DNA of 64,000 bases from assembly GCA_940671915.1 (NCBI GenBank), contig CALNVZ010003429.1, positions 18,673,286 to 18,737,285 on the forward strand. Direction: 5' to 3'. The stretch's first letter is position 1. Every line of letters starts with the position of its first letter. The translations under genes and the position numbers were made by a program. This document shows, one piece after another, positions 1 to 15,300 of the stretch. The notes below the pieces were generated by a model. That model was not told where the DNA came from and did not search any database. It saw nothing but the letters and a program-made list of their open reading frames with translations. Source of the stretch: Paracentrotus lividus. Its lineage: Eukaryota; Echinodermata; Echinoidea; Camarodonta; Echinidae.

Positions 1-301
1 TGACGAGTATCGAATTGGTTGGTTCAGAATGAAGATATATGCCTTAGTGGTCTAGCGCCACCTCGTGTCAGGCAGGCGTGAGGCAGGGTACATGTATTAT
101 GGAGGGGTAGGGAAGTAGGAAAAATGTTTGGTAGTCTATTGTTGGTTCGGTCATAGCATTGTTCTCGGGAACAAAAGCAAGGTAAGAGAGGGTCATGTGA
201 TTATCTCGTAAATAATAAAATTAGTGCTAATTTTACTATTTGTTGCCATTACTAGAATTTAAATTATCTTCAAACTGTTGGGTTCATATTTTGTTTGTCA
301 G

Positions 302-3300
302 GCTTATTCATTGACCGACCGAAGATCATCTATGCTTCTAGAACTCATTCTCAGCTCTCACAAGCACTGGATCAATTAAAGGATACTGTGTACAGGTAAG
401 TGACCTGACATGTGGTGAAGTAGTTAATTTGTATAATATGTGATTATTAATCATAAGATTTAGGGTTCAACTTGTTGCCTGGCATTAATATCCTTTGGAA
501 AGATAAAACTTGCCATTCCAAACCTATGCACATATACATTATTTAGTATCCAAGCTAATTTTATATTATTTTATTATCAAATATGCATTCAAATACCCAC
601 ATTAAACGATACAAGATTGTGGTCTATAAAATTGATATCGAACATCTTATATTGTATGTTGCTGAGACAAACTTATTATGAATAATATAAACAAATATTC
701 TATTCAGAAAAAATAGAAAGTATTGGGTTAAGACTTTGAAAGGGCAAAATCAAAGACATGATGCATATTCATATATTATGTCTTTGATTTTGCCCTTTCA
801 AGGCACAGAAAAGCTGGTTTATATGTGCTTTATCATAAATAGTGTATCGTCGTGTGCCTGGCAGAAGGACGCGCTCGGGTAAAATACGTTTTTAAGAAAC
901 ACGTGTTTGAAGTTTATACATTTGTATACATTGAACGTCACCTAATGTAATGTTTACCTTCGTCTATACTCGTTGATCTTTGAAATGAAGCAAGATTTGT
1001 GCTTCAATAATAATATCCTGTTATTTTGTTTCGAAAGTAATTGGGCTTTTTGAGCTATGAATCACTTTACCCCTGGCGTCTTTCTGCTGTGAACGAAAAT
1101 GGCAACTTGATAAATAAGTGTTTGCGTCCTTCTGCCAGGCACACGACGGTATTACTTGTATATTTATTATCATAGTTTTTTATTTTCTCCTATCTTGTTT
1201 TAGGCCGAGAGTGTGTGTTCTAGGATCCAGAGAACAGATGTGTATTCATCCAGAAGTAGTCAAAGCAGAAAGCAACTCTGCAAAGGTAAACAGAAAAATA
1301 TTAATACTTATGATATCTTGTGGAGACTGAATTTAAAGATAAAAGTTGAAATTTAGACAAATATTAATACATGGAAAAGTTATTACTTTTCACTTCATGC
1401 AGCTCACAGTTCTCTCTCCACATTGCATTCTAAGATACCGAAAAGGAAAAGAAGGAAAAGAGGGGAAAAAAAATCAAACAAGCCATCAAAATTATACTGT
1501 AGATAAAACAGTTGCCATGTTAGATCTTGTTCTATTCGTCATAAAAAATGTCGAAGGGAGAGAGGTGAAGAGAAAGAAAATGTATCATTGAATATATCTG
1601 TGACAACAGTAGTTGTTGATGATTAAATCTTGAATAAAAAACCCATTCAAGTTTATTCTTTAAATAAATATGTATTGCTCTCTTTTCCTCACAGGTCCAC
1701 ATGTGCCGTGCTAAAGTGAATGCTAAGATGTGCCACTTTCACAACAATTTAGACAGTGAGTTAATGAATCTTTATTTCTTTCTCGATCCTTAACTCTTCT
1801 CCTCTCAATGTCTATCTCTCTTTCTCCATGTCCTCTTTATGTGTTATCACTGTATTTGTCAGAAACTACATGCTGTATGAAAATATTGTTTTGCTCTTTC
1901 GCTTTGTTTTTGTGGTGAATAACTAGATCATTAGCACCTGCAGTTATTAATAGAAGCAGTAATAATGATAGAAGAATAGAGATCAATATCAAATAGTTGC
2001 CTCAGTGCTTTACAATTTTATTAACGCTGTCATTGGATGCATGTAAGTCTTTCTGACACCTGTCCAAGCCCAAGGGATCATTTTAGCATCACAACAACAG
2101 CGAGTAAGGTGAACTCACTGAAGTTCTAAGAGGTACCCATTTACATCTGGGTGGAGTGAAGCAAATATATATAGAATGCCTTGCTTAAGGACATAAGTGC
2201 TGGTGCCGGGAATCAAACTTATGACCTTTGCATCCCCATTCAAGTGATATGAACACTTGACTACAACATGCACATATTTTATTATGTGATATTAAGCGTG
2301 TAAGATTTTAAGAAGATATCAATTGATCATTTGTTACTAACACAAAATTGTTAACATATGGTAAATTTCTTTCTGCAGATAAAAAGGGAGAGAAAGCTTT
2401 CACCGAAGGTATTCTAGATATTGAAGATCTTGTCAAACTTGGAAATTCACATAAGTAAGTTATTTGCCACCAATTCACCTTTTTTCATATTCAATCAGGG
2501 TATAAGCTTCAAAGTCGATTTCAGCTTTTATGAACTTTTTATTGTTTTTTTTTCTTTAATTTTTTGTTTATTTTCAGCTTTTTTAACCACTTGACTGCTT
2601 CATGGTGATAAATTGCACAGTACGGGTATGACCAGTGTGGCGCTGGTGATACCCGACAGACAATAGCATGAGCACGTAATATTACTTGGTCCGCAGCCAA
2701 GTGGTTAAGTTTTCTTCTGAGAAAAGCATAGGAACTTTTTTAATTTGAGATATTTTCAGTTCTTTTTATTGAGGTCACTTACACCCCTGTATGATGCATG
2801 TTATTTTTATTTTTGAATTGTTGAAATTGAAATTATTAATTATAAATTATTATTAAAAGCTATTTACATGTTAAATTCATCTTCTCAATTAAATATCCAA
2901 CACAAATATTTGGAACCAAAGTGACTTCTAATGAATATATGTTATGTTGTCTGATTTTATCTTTCTACACAGAGTATGCCCATATTACATGGCAAGAGAA
3001 CTAAAGACTTCAGCAGATATTATATTCATGCCTTACAACTACCTCTTGGACCCAAAGGTAAATAGTTTCTACTATTCTCTGGTAGGGTAATTTCTACTGT
3101 TATTTCTAATATAATTTTTAGTATTGTAATATGATTATTACGTGTAGTTCAATTCTGAAGACTCTCTTCTCTAAATCTGATATCAATGCAGTGATGCGTG
3201 ATATTTTGCAATTTTTTTTTCTTCAGAAAAGAATGCTTGAAGCATGATCCTCTTTCGCCTTTGACATGGCTTACATTAGTTCACTCTTTTACGTAAAACT

Positions 3301-6300
3301 ATCCATAGCTCTTATCATATCAATAATTTTTTTTATTTTTTATGAATACGGTAATGGAATTTAAATAATTTCCAATTTAAAGCTTATATGACTTACAAAG
3401 ATAAGTATTCTTGAGATATCATATTTCTTGTCATAATATCAAATGTCTTTGTATTCATCGTCTCTCTTTCAACCCTTTTTGTTTGACAGTCACGTCGTAT
3501 TCATGGAATTGAGCTTGCAGGAAATATTGTCATCTTTGACGAAGCACATAATGTGGTGAGTTAATACTCAGTATTCCTAATTATTATTAGCATCTAGTGT
3601 GCCCCTGTATGGACCTTATGTATTGACGGCATCGTGCCGCCATGTTAGAGGCTGAGGCCATTGCCTTGCACGCCTTTGTGATCTGCAGCCGGCGCATCTC
3701 TGACAACTCCATTTACATGCATTCCTTAAACCCTGGTGTAGATTCCTCCAGAAAAAAAAAATCCTCATCATGATTGTACACCTGTAAGTGGATTGAGGCG
3801 TTCAATCAACTGCTAGATCCTGAAAAAAAAAAGAACAGAATGCAAAAAATTGAAAATTTTAGTCTGAAAAAGACAAGTTTGATTATTTGTTATATTTATT
3901 CAACAACCTCAGCCAATGTTTAGAAGTTTTGAAAAATATTTGGCAGATAACAATTCTTGTAGTATTTAGCATCTACTGTACTAGTGGAAATATTCGCTGT
4001 ACATTATAATAGGGGCGAATTTAAAAACACTCAGATATATATGAGCATGCTTTCTTATGCATGTTTTGAATGGGTTTTATGGCACGAAAATTACAGCAAA
4101 TACAGTTGTCTAATGTTTGTTTAATTTCATCGGAATATAATTTCCACCAATATATCTGTTTGTTTATTCCAGGAGAGAATGTGTGAAGAGAGTGCATCAT
4201 TTGACCTGACCTCATTTGACCTTGCTTCCTGTGTAGAGGAGACCGATCATCTTCTCAAGAAGACTGTAGAGGTCACCATGTTGAATGAACGTTACCATGG
4301 TGAAGGGGCGGGAGGGGGTGAGTAGAAAATATGAAAATATATTGGTTTATATTAAAATTTATTTTGTGCATGCCGTGCTGTGCCTTTGTGTAGGTTTCAA
4401 ACATAAGCCACCAAAATGAATGTTTTACAATTTAAGAACAATAGGTTTGTGAAGAGTTCATTCTCTTGTCTTCATACAAAAATTAGAATAACTTTTGTTC
4501 TACTAAAGCAAATCATTTGAAATAAATTGCATTAGTAAGAAAAATATATTGGCTATAATTTTATACCATATGCATAACATTTGAAAAAGCTTCGTACCCA
4601 ATTTATTTCCCCCGATTTTTTAAATATACAGACTGTATGGGGGGGGGGGAGGGCATTATATTAGTATTTGTGAGGGAGAAAATACTGAGGTTCATCTGAT
4701 TGGTAGAGTTCAATACAGAAAGTATAATTCTTCATTACACAATCAAAATGCGAGAACCAGTACAAGGGTCGGCAGACGTCATTGATTGTCTGGCGAAGCA
4801 TGCTGTCTGTACGCGAAAGCCTTACCAGGTAATTACAAAAATTGATTTTGTAATGAAATAATTTTGCTTTCTCTATCTATGTAACTACTCCTTTTTTCCT
4901 TTCCACAGATGATGAATTTGATGCTGCTGGACTTGCTACACTAAAAAGTAAGAATTGCTTAGAACTGGTACAATGTTATAGCTGTATAATATTGTACATG
5001 TAAGTAAGCTGCTGACAAACCTTGAAAGGTACTTACTTTTACTACATATGTAACTTCATACTTTACTTGGTAAGAGACATAGATTCTTTTCAAACAGCCT
5101 GTTTATTTTGTAAATGTAAGATATTGGTTGCACAGTGCATCCCATTGCATTATAGCAATGTATTTTGATTGGTTCCAAACACTTTGATATAACATGAGTA
5201 GACTATATTATTATTTTTTAACTTATCTTGTATTGTTTCAGAGTTGTTCCTGGATCTGGAGGAGCACATCAGTTCATTCAACATTCCAGAGAATGGAATC
5301 ACCAAACCTGGAAGGTATGTCTACTTAGTAAAGTCAAATGTTACTTAACAGGTTATATCGAGACTGGCAGATGTCTGTACAATTGATTTTGCCAAATACG
5401 AGAGTAATTTAACATTGACACTAACACTGACTATTATGCTCCTTAAAAACATTGTATTTGGTGACCCCAGACTTATGACACAACTTCCTATCCAATTTTC
5501 CAGCTGCTATGATCATATAAAAGTTATACAATACCGTGGCGTGGCCTTGTGTGCAGGGTAGATATCATTTTGTCAGAGAACCATCTCTGCATGCGTACAA
5601 TCATGTAGAATGACTTTCAGAATTACTACCTTTTACATGCATACCTACTGTCCTAACTTCAAAGTCCTCACTATGGACAAACTTGATGGTATTCAATATA
5701 TCATTTAGATTATTTATTTTTTATTTCTAGTTTCATCTTTGAGTTCTTCAGCCAGGTTAACATCAATACCGAGACCAAGAATGAGCTCATGCAACTACTA
5801 GAAAAAATGATCTCACATCTCACAAATAGTAAGTTTGTTACATTTTTAATCTCTGTAACATGCAGTTACATTTTAAAGTATGAATCTGTAAGAGATCCTA
5901 ATGGAAGGATCAATATGTTGAACCTGTGTAAAAACAGGTGTTTTGATAGTTAATATACACATAGTGATTAACACCATGTTTCCGAGCACTTCCTCGTTTG
6001 TTTTTGCTTTTGCACTTTTAAACACGAATTGATCCTATTTTCGCAGATATTTGTTTATAACTGATAATTTCATGTTTATCATATTTTTGTTGCCAGGTTC
6101 CACTGTATTCCACAATAAAGCTGCAGGTCTGCAAAAGTTTCATGACATTATAACAGTAAGTCAGTTATGCTCGGTTAATCAACCATATATATATTTTTAT
6201 TTATTTACGTTGTACTCCAAGTTTATCAGTAAAACTATTTCTTTGCAACTTCCCTTGTTTTCTTCTCAAATATAAAAAGGAAACTTCTTTGTCCTCCATT

Positions 6301-9300
6301 GTTTGATGTAAAAAAAAAAAATATAATCACTAATACTGTGATGGCTCAGCCGTAGGTATTGATTGGATTGAAAAGTGTTTTATTGCCAATAATCTTAAAA
6401 AGCCTAATTTAAGTGTTGTTATGAAAGTAACAATCAATGATTTTGAGAGTCCGGGTAAGTCTTTAAAAATCAATGCGAAGCGTCAAGCTATAATCATATT
6501 AAGTTCTGGCATAGTTTAGGTCATGTAAAATGTTATTAAATAAAGAAAACCATTAAACTGTATGGAATGTTGAAAATCACTTACACAGATATGAACATGT
6601 GGGCGCATTACCTGGCTTAGATCTATTATAGTCTCTGGTCGATTCACATCTCAACAAATGACTTAATTCTCAGCTTAATTTGTTAATTTCTCACAATTAC
6701 CCATTTCTTTCTGATTCATTTGCCACATATCAAATATTTACTGAAACGTGCTGGTAAATTTGTTGCAATGTGTGAGAATTTATAATTTATGATGAACAAA
6801 AGCTCAAATTCACCGCTTATTTTGTTACTAATTAAACAGCTATTACTTTACTTCATAATCATTTGGCACATATTTACCTACATACAAGTATATTGTAACA
6901 TATTTTGGCGATTTAGTTATTTTCGTGACAATGTATTTTGCGATTATTACAACAACTCAAGTTTATCTTTATATCATCATATTGTTTGATTGTAGACTGT
7001 ATTCAGTCGAGATGGTCCTGAGGGGAATACTAGGAACCAGCTATCTATCTCACAAATGACCAAGTATTACAAGGTTCATATCAGACATACAGAGGCTAAA
7101 CCAAAGAAAGGTGGAAAGATAGACCAATGGGCCAGCTCTTCAAGTAAATCAAAGAAAAAAGGTATGAGATTTACCTGTCAACTGTTCCTATTAAATAGGA
7201 ATACATTGAATTTTTTTTTTGAGCAATGTTATCCTTTTTTTTTTGGCAAAAGAAAAGATCCATATTTGCCGATGCATTTCATTTTCTGTACAAAGTTGTC
7301 TGTACTAATGCCATAGGAAGTTGAGGAAAGTTCCTATTATTGGAAAATTTTGAGATTTTTTTCCCCTATTTCTTGCCTTTCAATGTTGGGAGGTATGGAT
7401 TTATCATCTTTCCTAGCATTTATTGTGTCTGTCAATTGTATTAATTCTGAATGTGACAACGACATTTAAAATTACTCAAAGCTATTAAATCAAATTTCTA
7501 TCTTAGTGTTAATTGGTGTCTATCGTTTGTGCTGATCAGCGAACATGGCATGCTCTCGAGAGTGCCAACCGTCACATAAAGTATCTAAAATGTTAATTAT
7601 GAGTGTAAAGGTATGCTGCTGGTCCCTATGATTTCAGCACGAGAAATATGTCTATATTCTTCTATTTTATTACTCTCATCCATGATAATTCTAGTGAGTA
7701 AGCATGCCAAATTTTCATGAAATTTTGAGCAGAAAAAAACAAACAAAACAAAATATTTTCAAAATTTGTCTTTCAGGTTTTGTGCTAAGCTACTGGTGTT
7801 TCAGTCCAGGTTTCAGTATGCAGGAGTTGGTTTCACAAGGAGTCCGTTCTATCATCTTAACATCAGGAACATTAGCACCTCTCAACTCATTCAAAGCTGA
7901 ACTTAGTATGTAAGTACATTTAACACCAACTTTGAGTACTCACAGTTACATTTGCACATAAAACATATCAGGACAACAGTACGCTGGACAATTACCCCAG
8001 GACAACTACCCCCTAGAAATGATGTTAGAGTTAGGTCTTGTCTTGTCTTGTCTTGGTTGAGTCGGCATATGCAGGCTAGCTGTACTTCGCCAACTTTAGG
8101 TGTAGGGTTAGGGTTAGGAGTAGATTATTGAGCTACTGGTGTTTCAGTCCAGGTTTCAGTATGCAGGAATTGGTTTCACAAGGAGTCCGTTCTATCATCC
8201 TAACATCAGGAACATTAGCAACTCTCAATTCATTCAAAGCTGAACTTAGTATGTAAGTACAACTTTTTGTGCATTCACAGTAAAAATACTTTTTATTTCT
8301 TAAAAATTCAATTTGTTAAGCGGTATTGTATAAGAACCTGTCTTAAGCATGCACATGTACATGTACATTGTAATGTAGCTGTGATAAGCTAAGCTAAATA
8401 TTGTTCTGCCTTTTTCAACTACACCATGTACAAGTAGCTTGTGATATGATAATTAATGCTCTCTAACATAGGGAGTTCTGATCGATTATCACTCAGAAGC
8501 TTCATTTCAACCAGAGCTACAATGCACATTCGGGAATAAGGATTAGGGTTAAGATGATGATTAGGAAAAGGGTTATGATTTGAGTTGCAGTTTTATATTT
8601 TAGGATTATGATCTTCAATTTTATAGGCACCCTGTCCATGATTGTACTCTGCTCTAAATGAGGCCACCGAGATACAATTGTTTTCAATATGTTACAGCTC
8701 TTAACTCTTTGCCTGCCAAATTCGACTATAGTCACAATTGTACTTATTAACTATACAATCGTAATAATTCATTTTCTCTGTAATGGCTGGGCTAAAAGAT
8801 TTAAAAATCACTGATAATGCTAGGACAGAGTCTGTGGCATAATTTTTCATAGTTCATACTTTGCAAATATTGTTCTACTATTTTTATTAATTAAAGAGAA
8901 GAGCCTTCTTTTTTATGCTCAAAATTAATGTGGCGTGCAAAGAGTTAAAGGTAGTGTCAGCCTTTTGCAGGCAAAAATATTACATTTCTAGTTTTTGAGA
9001 GGATATAATAGTATATCAATGACTATATCTTCCCACAACATGATTAAGCTGAAATGTGTATGTTTGTCATTATATTGCGATTATCAAATTTCATTCCTAT
9101 TTTTTCGAACCTCAAAAAATATACCGTACGGCGCGAACCGTTGACCGTTAGCCTGAGAATAATGCACGTTGATGCGCCGTGTGTATATTGCTGTGTGTGG
9201 TCTGTGCCGCACGCGCTGTAATATCAACGATGTTGATGGAGAGCTGGTCTGGATTGGTAGTCAGGTTTTCGTTTCATATTACTGATCTAGGTAACCTATG

Positions 9301-12300
9301 ACAGTAAGATTGAATAGACAGTATAGGTTGATCATATTCTAAAGTTATGCCAAGTTGCAGTAGTTTTCGCAATTTGTGAAAAAGGATGACACTACCTTTA
9401 ATGCTCTGGAAGATTTTAGAGGCGATGCTTAGCTGGGTGCGGAAACTTGGAAAATTATACTGTTTACTGTATAATAATGTCTGTTTAGAAGAGAAAATAA
9501 TGAGATGTATAACCTTTTATTTGTACATATGAAGATGAATGGATATGGCGAGTTTGAAGTCTCATGATTGTTTTGTTCTTGGTTTCACAGAGATTTTCCA
9601 ATCCAACTAGAGAACCCTCACGTGATTGACAAACATCAGATGGTGGTGGGTGTGATGACAAAGGGACCAGATGGAACGACTCTCAACTCATCGTACCAGA
9701 CGAGGTTCAACAAGGACTATGTGCTCTCACTGGGCAATGCTATAGGTATGTTAACCCTAATCAAACTGTGTATGAGTGTGGGGGTGGGGATCGATGACCA
9801 AAGGACTACATGTAGATGGAACGACTCTAAATTCCTCCTTTCAGACTAGGTTCAACAAGGATTATATGCCATAGGTATAATGTATGTTACCCTAATAAGT
9901 GTGGGGATGGAGGGGGTGGGGGAAGTGAGGACCAAGAAACTCAATTTTTTCTTAAATTCAGGACCCTCAATGCCCACCAACCATGTCAACTTTTTTCCCA
10001 AAAAAGGAAAAAAAAAAAACTTCTTATATCATACTTTGTAACCGATCTTAATTTTTCTTGAGAGCCAACCAAAATATTTGATAGAAGGAAATATCACCTC
10101 ATAATAGCGACAGTAAGTGGAAACGGAGAGATGAAAAGAAACATATGGGGATATAAGACATTGGAAGAAGAATTTAGATAAAGAGGGAAGTGATGGGCTT
10201 TGTTGAGGCCCTCAACATAATCATTAGTGAAAGTCTTCAGTTTCATCAAAATTTATATATGTCTCAGTTTTGGATCCAGCTTTAGCTCATTCAAAAGATC
10301 GGCCCTTGCCCAAACATGATAGCCTGTCCCCAGACAATTGGGCTTGCACAATCTTTTGTTGGTATGAACGCTGTATCTGCGCCTATGTTTTTTCCATTGT
10401 ATTCTCCACTTTCTTCCTTAACAGTGAACTTTTCTCGCATGGTTCCAAATGGTCTGCTCGTCTTTTTCCCATCCTACCCAGTTATGAACCATGCAATGGA
10501 AGTATGGCAGGTAAGCGGTTGTTTATATTTTAATTTTCAATATTGTAAAAATTATGCCCATTGCCTCGAAACTACCAAAAGTCACAATCAAGACAGCAGA
10601 GTAAATTGTAGGAGAAAGCATTTGATAGCTCCTTTTCTAACGTTATATTTAAGTTGGTTATATTTTAACAAATTACATGTGTTTGGGATCATTGGAATAC
10701 TTTGAATCTCTAATTTTAGAAAACACTTAAAATGAAAATATGAATTATGGCGACTTATTTGTGGTTTTGAGCTGGAGGGTCACATATTCTCTTCTTTTGT
10801 AGAGCGTACACATTGTCCTGCTTGGCCTTTCTATGTTAGAAATTTTCAGCCTGTTTTCATGATTTTATCAATAATTTACTTGTGATGACATAGATTTTTT
10901 TTTTAAAGAGAGAATTTACCTCAGAAAGATTTGTGATTACTCCGGGTTGTCTTGGATGTTTTTTTTTCCCTCAGGAGTCTGGTGTGAGCAACAGAATCTC
11001 TCAATACAAACAGATCTTCATTGAACCTAGAGGGAAGACAGATTTTCATGAGGTACGTAGGAGATTTGACATGGGCTCAGGCTACTTTTGCTAGTATGTT
11101 ACTTCTATGAATGCAGTAAAATTTAAGTCAAAGAGTAACCCTGCATTGCCTGTAAACTTAAACTTATTGAAAACCCAATCGTTACACGAACTTGCTAGGC
11201 ATAGCCGTTATTTTAACGATATGGAGCCCCTATTAAAGGATATGAAGCTCAATATCAGGGAACTGTTTATAAAATATGAGTAAAAGGGGGAAAACAACAC
11301 GGATGAAATATCTATATTTTGGATTTTGAATTTTAATGATGAGCTTAGAGAAAGATTTTATTAGATTCTGACAGTAGGGACATTATTACTATTTCTTTCT
11401 TTTCTTTTTGAACTTCGTTTCTTGTAAATTTTGTGAGTGACTACCTTCTTTATTTAACATGGATTTTCTGTTTTCAATTTTTTTTCTTCAGGCAATGGAG
11501 TCATTTTATGAGAGAGTCAGAGATCCTACATTGAATGGAGCAACATTCTTTGCTGTCTGTAGAGGAAAGGTACAGAGACTAACAACAAACCCAACACCAG
11601 CAATAAGAGCAACAACACAAACAGTAAAAAATTCAACAGCAATGACATCAGAAACAAAACCAGCAACAACACAAATGCAATACAATAGCAACAACAAACA
11701 AATTGACAACTTCAGCAGAAACAAGAAAATCAACACCAACACTAACCTACTGCTATGAATCAGTTGTAGATTTCTTATTATTTAATTTTTAAAAAATCAT
11801 TTTTAATAGGTTAATAGGCAGCCACTAAGTAAAAGATGCTTGTTTATTTTGCATCAATCCATGATAATTACAAGGTTTGCCTTTGCTAATTATTGTTTTA
11901 ATTGTGTGGTTATTATGTGAAGAAAGAAACAGACTAGTCCTTAACCCTATTCAGACTGGGCTTTTCAAGAGGAGATTTTGACTGGGGGGGGGGGGGGGGG
12001 GTCAATTTGACCCCCCCCTGAGATCTCGGCCACGGATGGTCCGCTCGCGGCGAAATTTTGCGCAAACGTCGCTGCACATGTAAAGGGTGTCGCTGGTATG
12101 TTTTTTTTGAAAAAAAGTTTCATGTATTTAATTTATGCTAATTTATGCATACTCATGTATGCAAATTAGATGCTTTTTTATGGAAATCGTTAATATTTCA
12201 TTAATCAAATATAGTTATGAAGCCAAATTTTTCTAAAAGTTGCTGAGTAGCCAAGACAACAGTATTGAATTGACAAATTCAGAAATTTCAAATTAATTCT

Positions 12301-15300
12301 TTTGTATTCTATTGTTTTATGAATTTCTTATGTATTCTATTGTTTTTATTTCTTATGTATTTCTTTGTTTTTGTAATTTTTTTTGCTTGAGAAATGTATT
12401 TTGATCAATATAAGAACAAATTAATCAATCAAAACGCTCAGAAGGCACAATTATCAGTGTTATAAAGAAATTTAGAAAAAGCAGTATTTTGTACACACAA
12501 ACACATGCAAAATGACGATTTTCGTTCAATTTAGGCCTGACATGCGATTACGTAATGTTGCGTAACGCGACAACGGAGTATCTGATTTTTTTAAACTTGG
12601 TGTCAAAATTTGCAAGACACTTGAAAGAAAAAAGTCATAAAGCGCCGGGTTGCGATTCGCAGCGGTTGCGCGGCAGTCGCGGATTTCGTACGGGGGGGGG
12701 GGGGGGGGGGGGGGGTCAAATTGACCCCCTCCCCAGTGTGAATAGGGTTAAGACCATCATGTGAACACATATCCACAGGGTCATTGCAGTGGTGTCTTGC
12801 CAAGCTGTGGGTAAAGTTAAAAATGATGTTTCAAATTACTTCAATACAATAATTCAAATTGTACTACATGTAAACACATGAAATAAATTTGAAATATGCA
12901 GAGGTAGACTAACAATGTTATGGTTAACAAAGATTTTTAATGGGACATTGGTTTAGCCAATTTAATCAAGATTATTGGAAAAGTCACACTTTGTGAAAAC
13001 TTCCAAATAAACTATACACATTCCATTTGGTCACCTCGTATTCCAGGTATTCCTGTAGTCATGTACAACTTTAGACACAGCTTGGTGAAAGCACAGCAGG
13101 GGGGTGTTTCACAAAGAGTTAAGTAGACTTAGAAATCGCACTTAAATGCTTAGTTGCGTGCGTTATTTTACGCATCACCTTATTGGTCAGAGCGTGCCCA
13201 GGGGATGCGCGCCATTGAGATGTCTATCAATTAGATTGCGCGTTTTAAAACAGGATGCGCATAGAAGTTAAGTGCGACTACTAGCCTACTCTAATAACTC
13301 TTTGTGAAACACCCCCTGGAGTCTAAATTGGCTTGACAGTGCCTACATTAACATGTAACAATATCAAATGCTTATCATCATATCCCCATTAGGTGTCTGA
13401 AGGCTTGGACTTTGCTGATAACAATGGTCGAGCAGTGGTCATCACAGGGCTACCCTTCCCACCCAGGAAAGACCCTAGGGTTATGCTCAAGATGCAGTAT
13501 CTGGATGAAGCTAAGAGAAGAAACCCTCAGGTCAGTCCCTGTTTGAGAGAGAGATTGGTACTTTATAAGTGGTTATTTTCGCGATGGTTTTATTTTCATG
13601 AATTTCATGAGGCTATCTTCGTGAAAATTTCCACTTCATTAATAGTATTGAAAACTTTACGAAAATCACGAAATTATCCACTCGCTAAAATATTTGCTTA
13701 TACTGTAATCTGAAAACACTAACAATGGTCGAGCAGTGGTCATCATAGGACTACCCTTTCCTCCCAGGAAAGATCCTAGGGTTATGCTGAAGATGCAGTA
13801 TCTGGATGAAGTGAAGAAAAGAAACCCTCGGGTCAGTCTCATGGAATAAGTTCATCAGGATGGTAATATCAGAATAATAATGAGTTCTGTAAACACATCC
13901 TGGCTGCCATCTTCCTCTAATGTTGACTGATTGGCGTTTGGAGAACCCCCAACAACATGAAAAGAGATGGGGGGGGGGGATACCAACTGTCTAACATCTG
14001 CGATGGCGCTATTACCCGGGTTTCACACCTGGGTGATTTCTAATTGGCGCCAAATCATCAGACGCCAATCAGTCGCCGTTTGAGGAAGATAACAGCCAGT
14101 CGTCGAAACTGTCACCTAGGTAAACAATTATGAATAATATGTATACAGAAATCATTATTAATCAGTTCAGTCTCTTTTCCAGAGTAAATTGGTGGTCCAA
14201 AAACAATCATACCTTTCAACCTCCTTTACTCATTCGATATTTGCTCTGATGACAGTTTCTCCACTGTAAATGTGAGTCCAAATGACTAATTTCAACCCTG
14301 GACTTCACACTATAACCCTAAACCTATGTGTTTGATGAATGGCAGGGATCTGGGGCAGTTTGAACAGAGACACAGCTGGGAACAATTCTGTTTTGGTTTC
14401 ACAAAGCCCATTGAAGCATAATTGTTTATGGAGATGAAACAAAAACATCAATTTTATCGATGTCAAAGAAAGAATTTCAGAAACTACATTTTCATATACA
14501 TGTTAACAGGCAGGGATCTCGAGCGGTTTGAACGAGAGACGCAAATGGGAATGGAGCTGTTTTGTTTTTACATAGTCTCTAAAATTCTCTTTTTGGCAGG
14601 GTCTTAGTGGTCAGATGTGGTACAGACAGCAGGCATCAAGAGCAGTCAATCAGGCTATTGGTAGAGTCATCAGACATAGGAATGATTTTGGAGCTATTCT
14701 GCTTTGTGATACAAGGTACACCAGTGAACTGTGACCCCTCCCCCTTCCAAAGAAATTAAAGATTCAGATTTGCTCTAAGATTTTCTCTGGTAAAAATACA
14801 GCTACAACGCAATGAAATCCCTGACCTCAAATGTAAGTGGTAGGGCTAGGAATGGATGAGCTCATCAGTCATAGGAACAACCATTCTTGTCTTTGATTCA
14901 AGGTTCCTATAGAAAGAAACTCTTATAAAAAATCAGAAGTATTATAAATACCCCAATCCAAACTCTCAAAGGTACTGCTGCAAAATAGATAAGGACAGGA
15001 ACAATTTTTTGAGCTGCTCTTCTCTGTAATACAAGCTATCCTGAAAGCTCTATAAGACTTCTAATTACTTACTTATTAAAACAAAATTTTAGCAGCACTG
15101 ATGCAAATTAGTATGTCATCAGATGCAGTAAAACTTCTGAGCTGTTCTTCTCTGTGGTACAAATGATTATACTCAAGACAACACAAAAACAAAAAAGCTC
15201 TTAACTATTTCTTTGTAAAAGAACTGTTGGCCTACAGAAATTCCATCTATTCTGATCTTTGATACTCAAGGTACCAGTTAAAACCACCTCTGAAAAGTTT

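Noticed and set aside
11506-11758. Frames over the RTEL1 exon at 11492-11569 and beyond
   Set aside because: The stretch after 11569 is a low-complexity ACA-rich intron; the exon ends at the donor AAAG|GTACAG and joins the exon at 13393 in frame.
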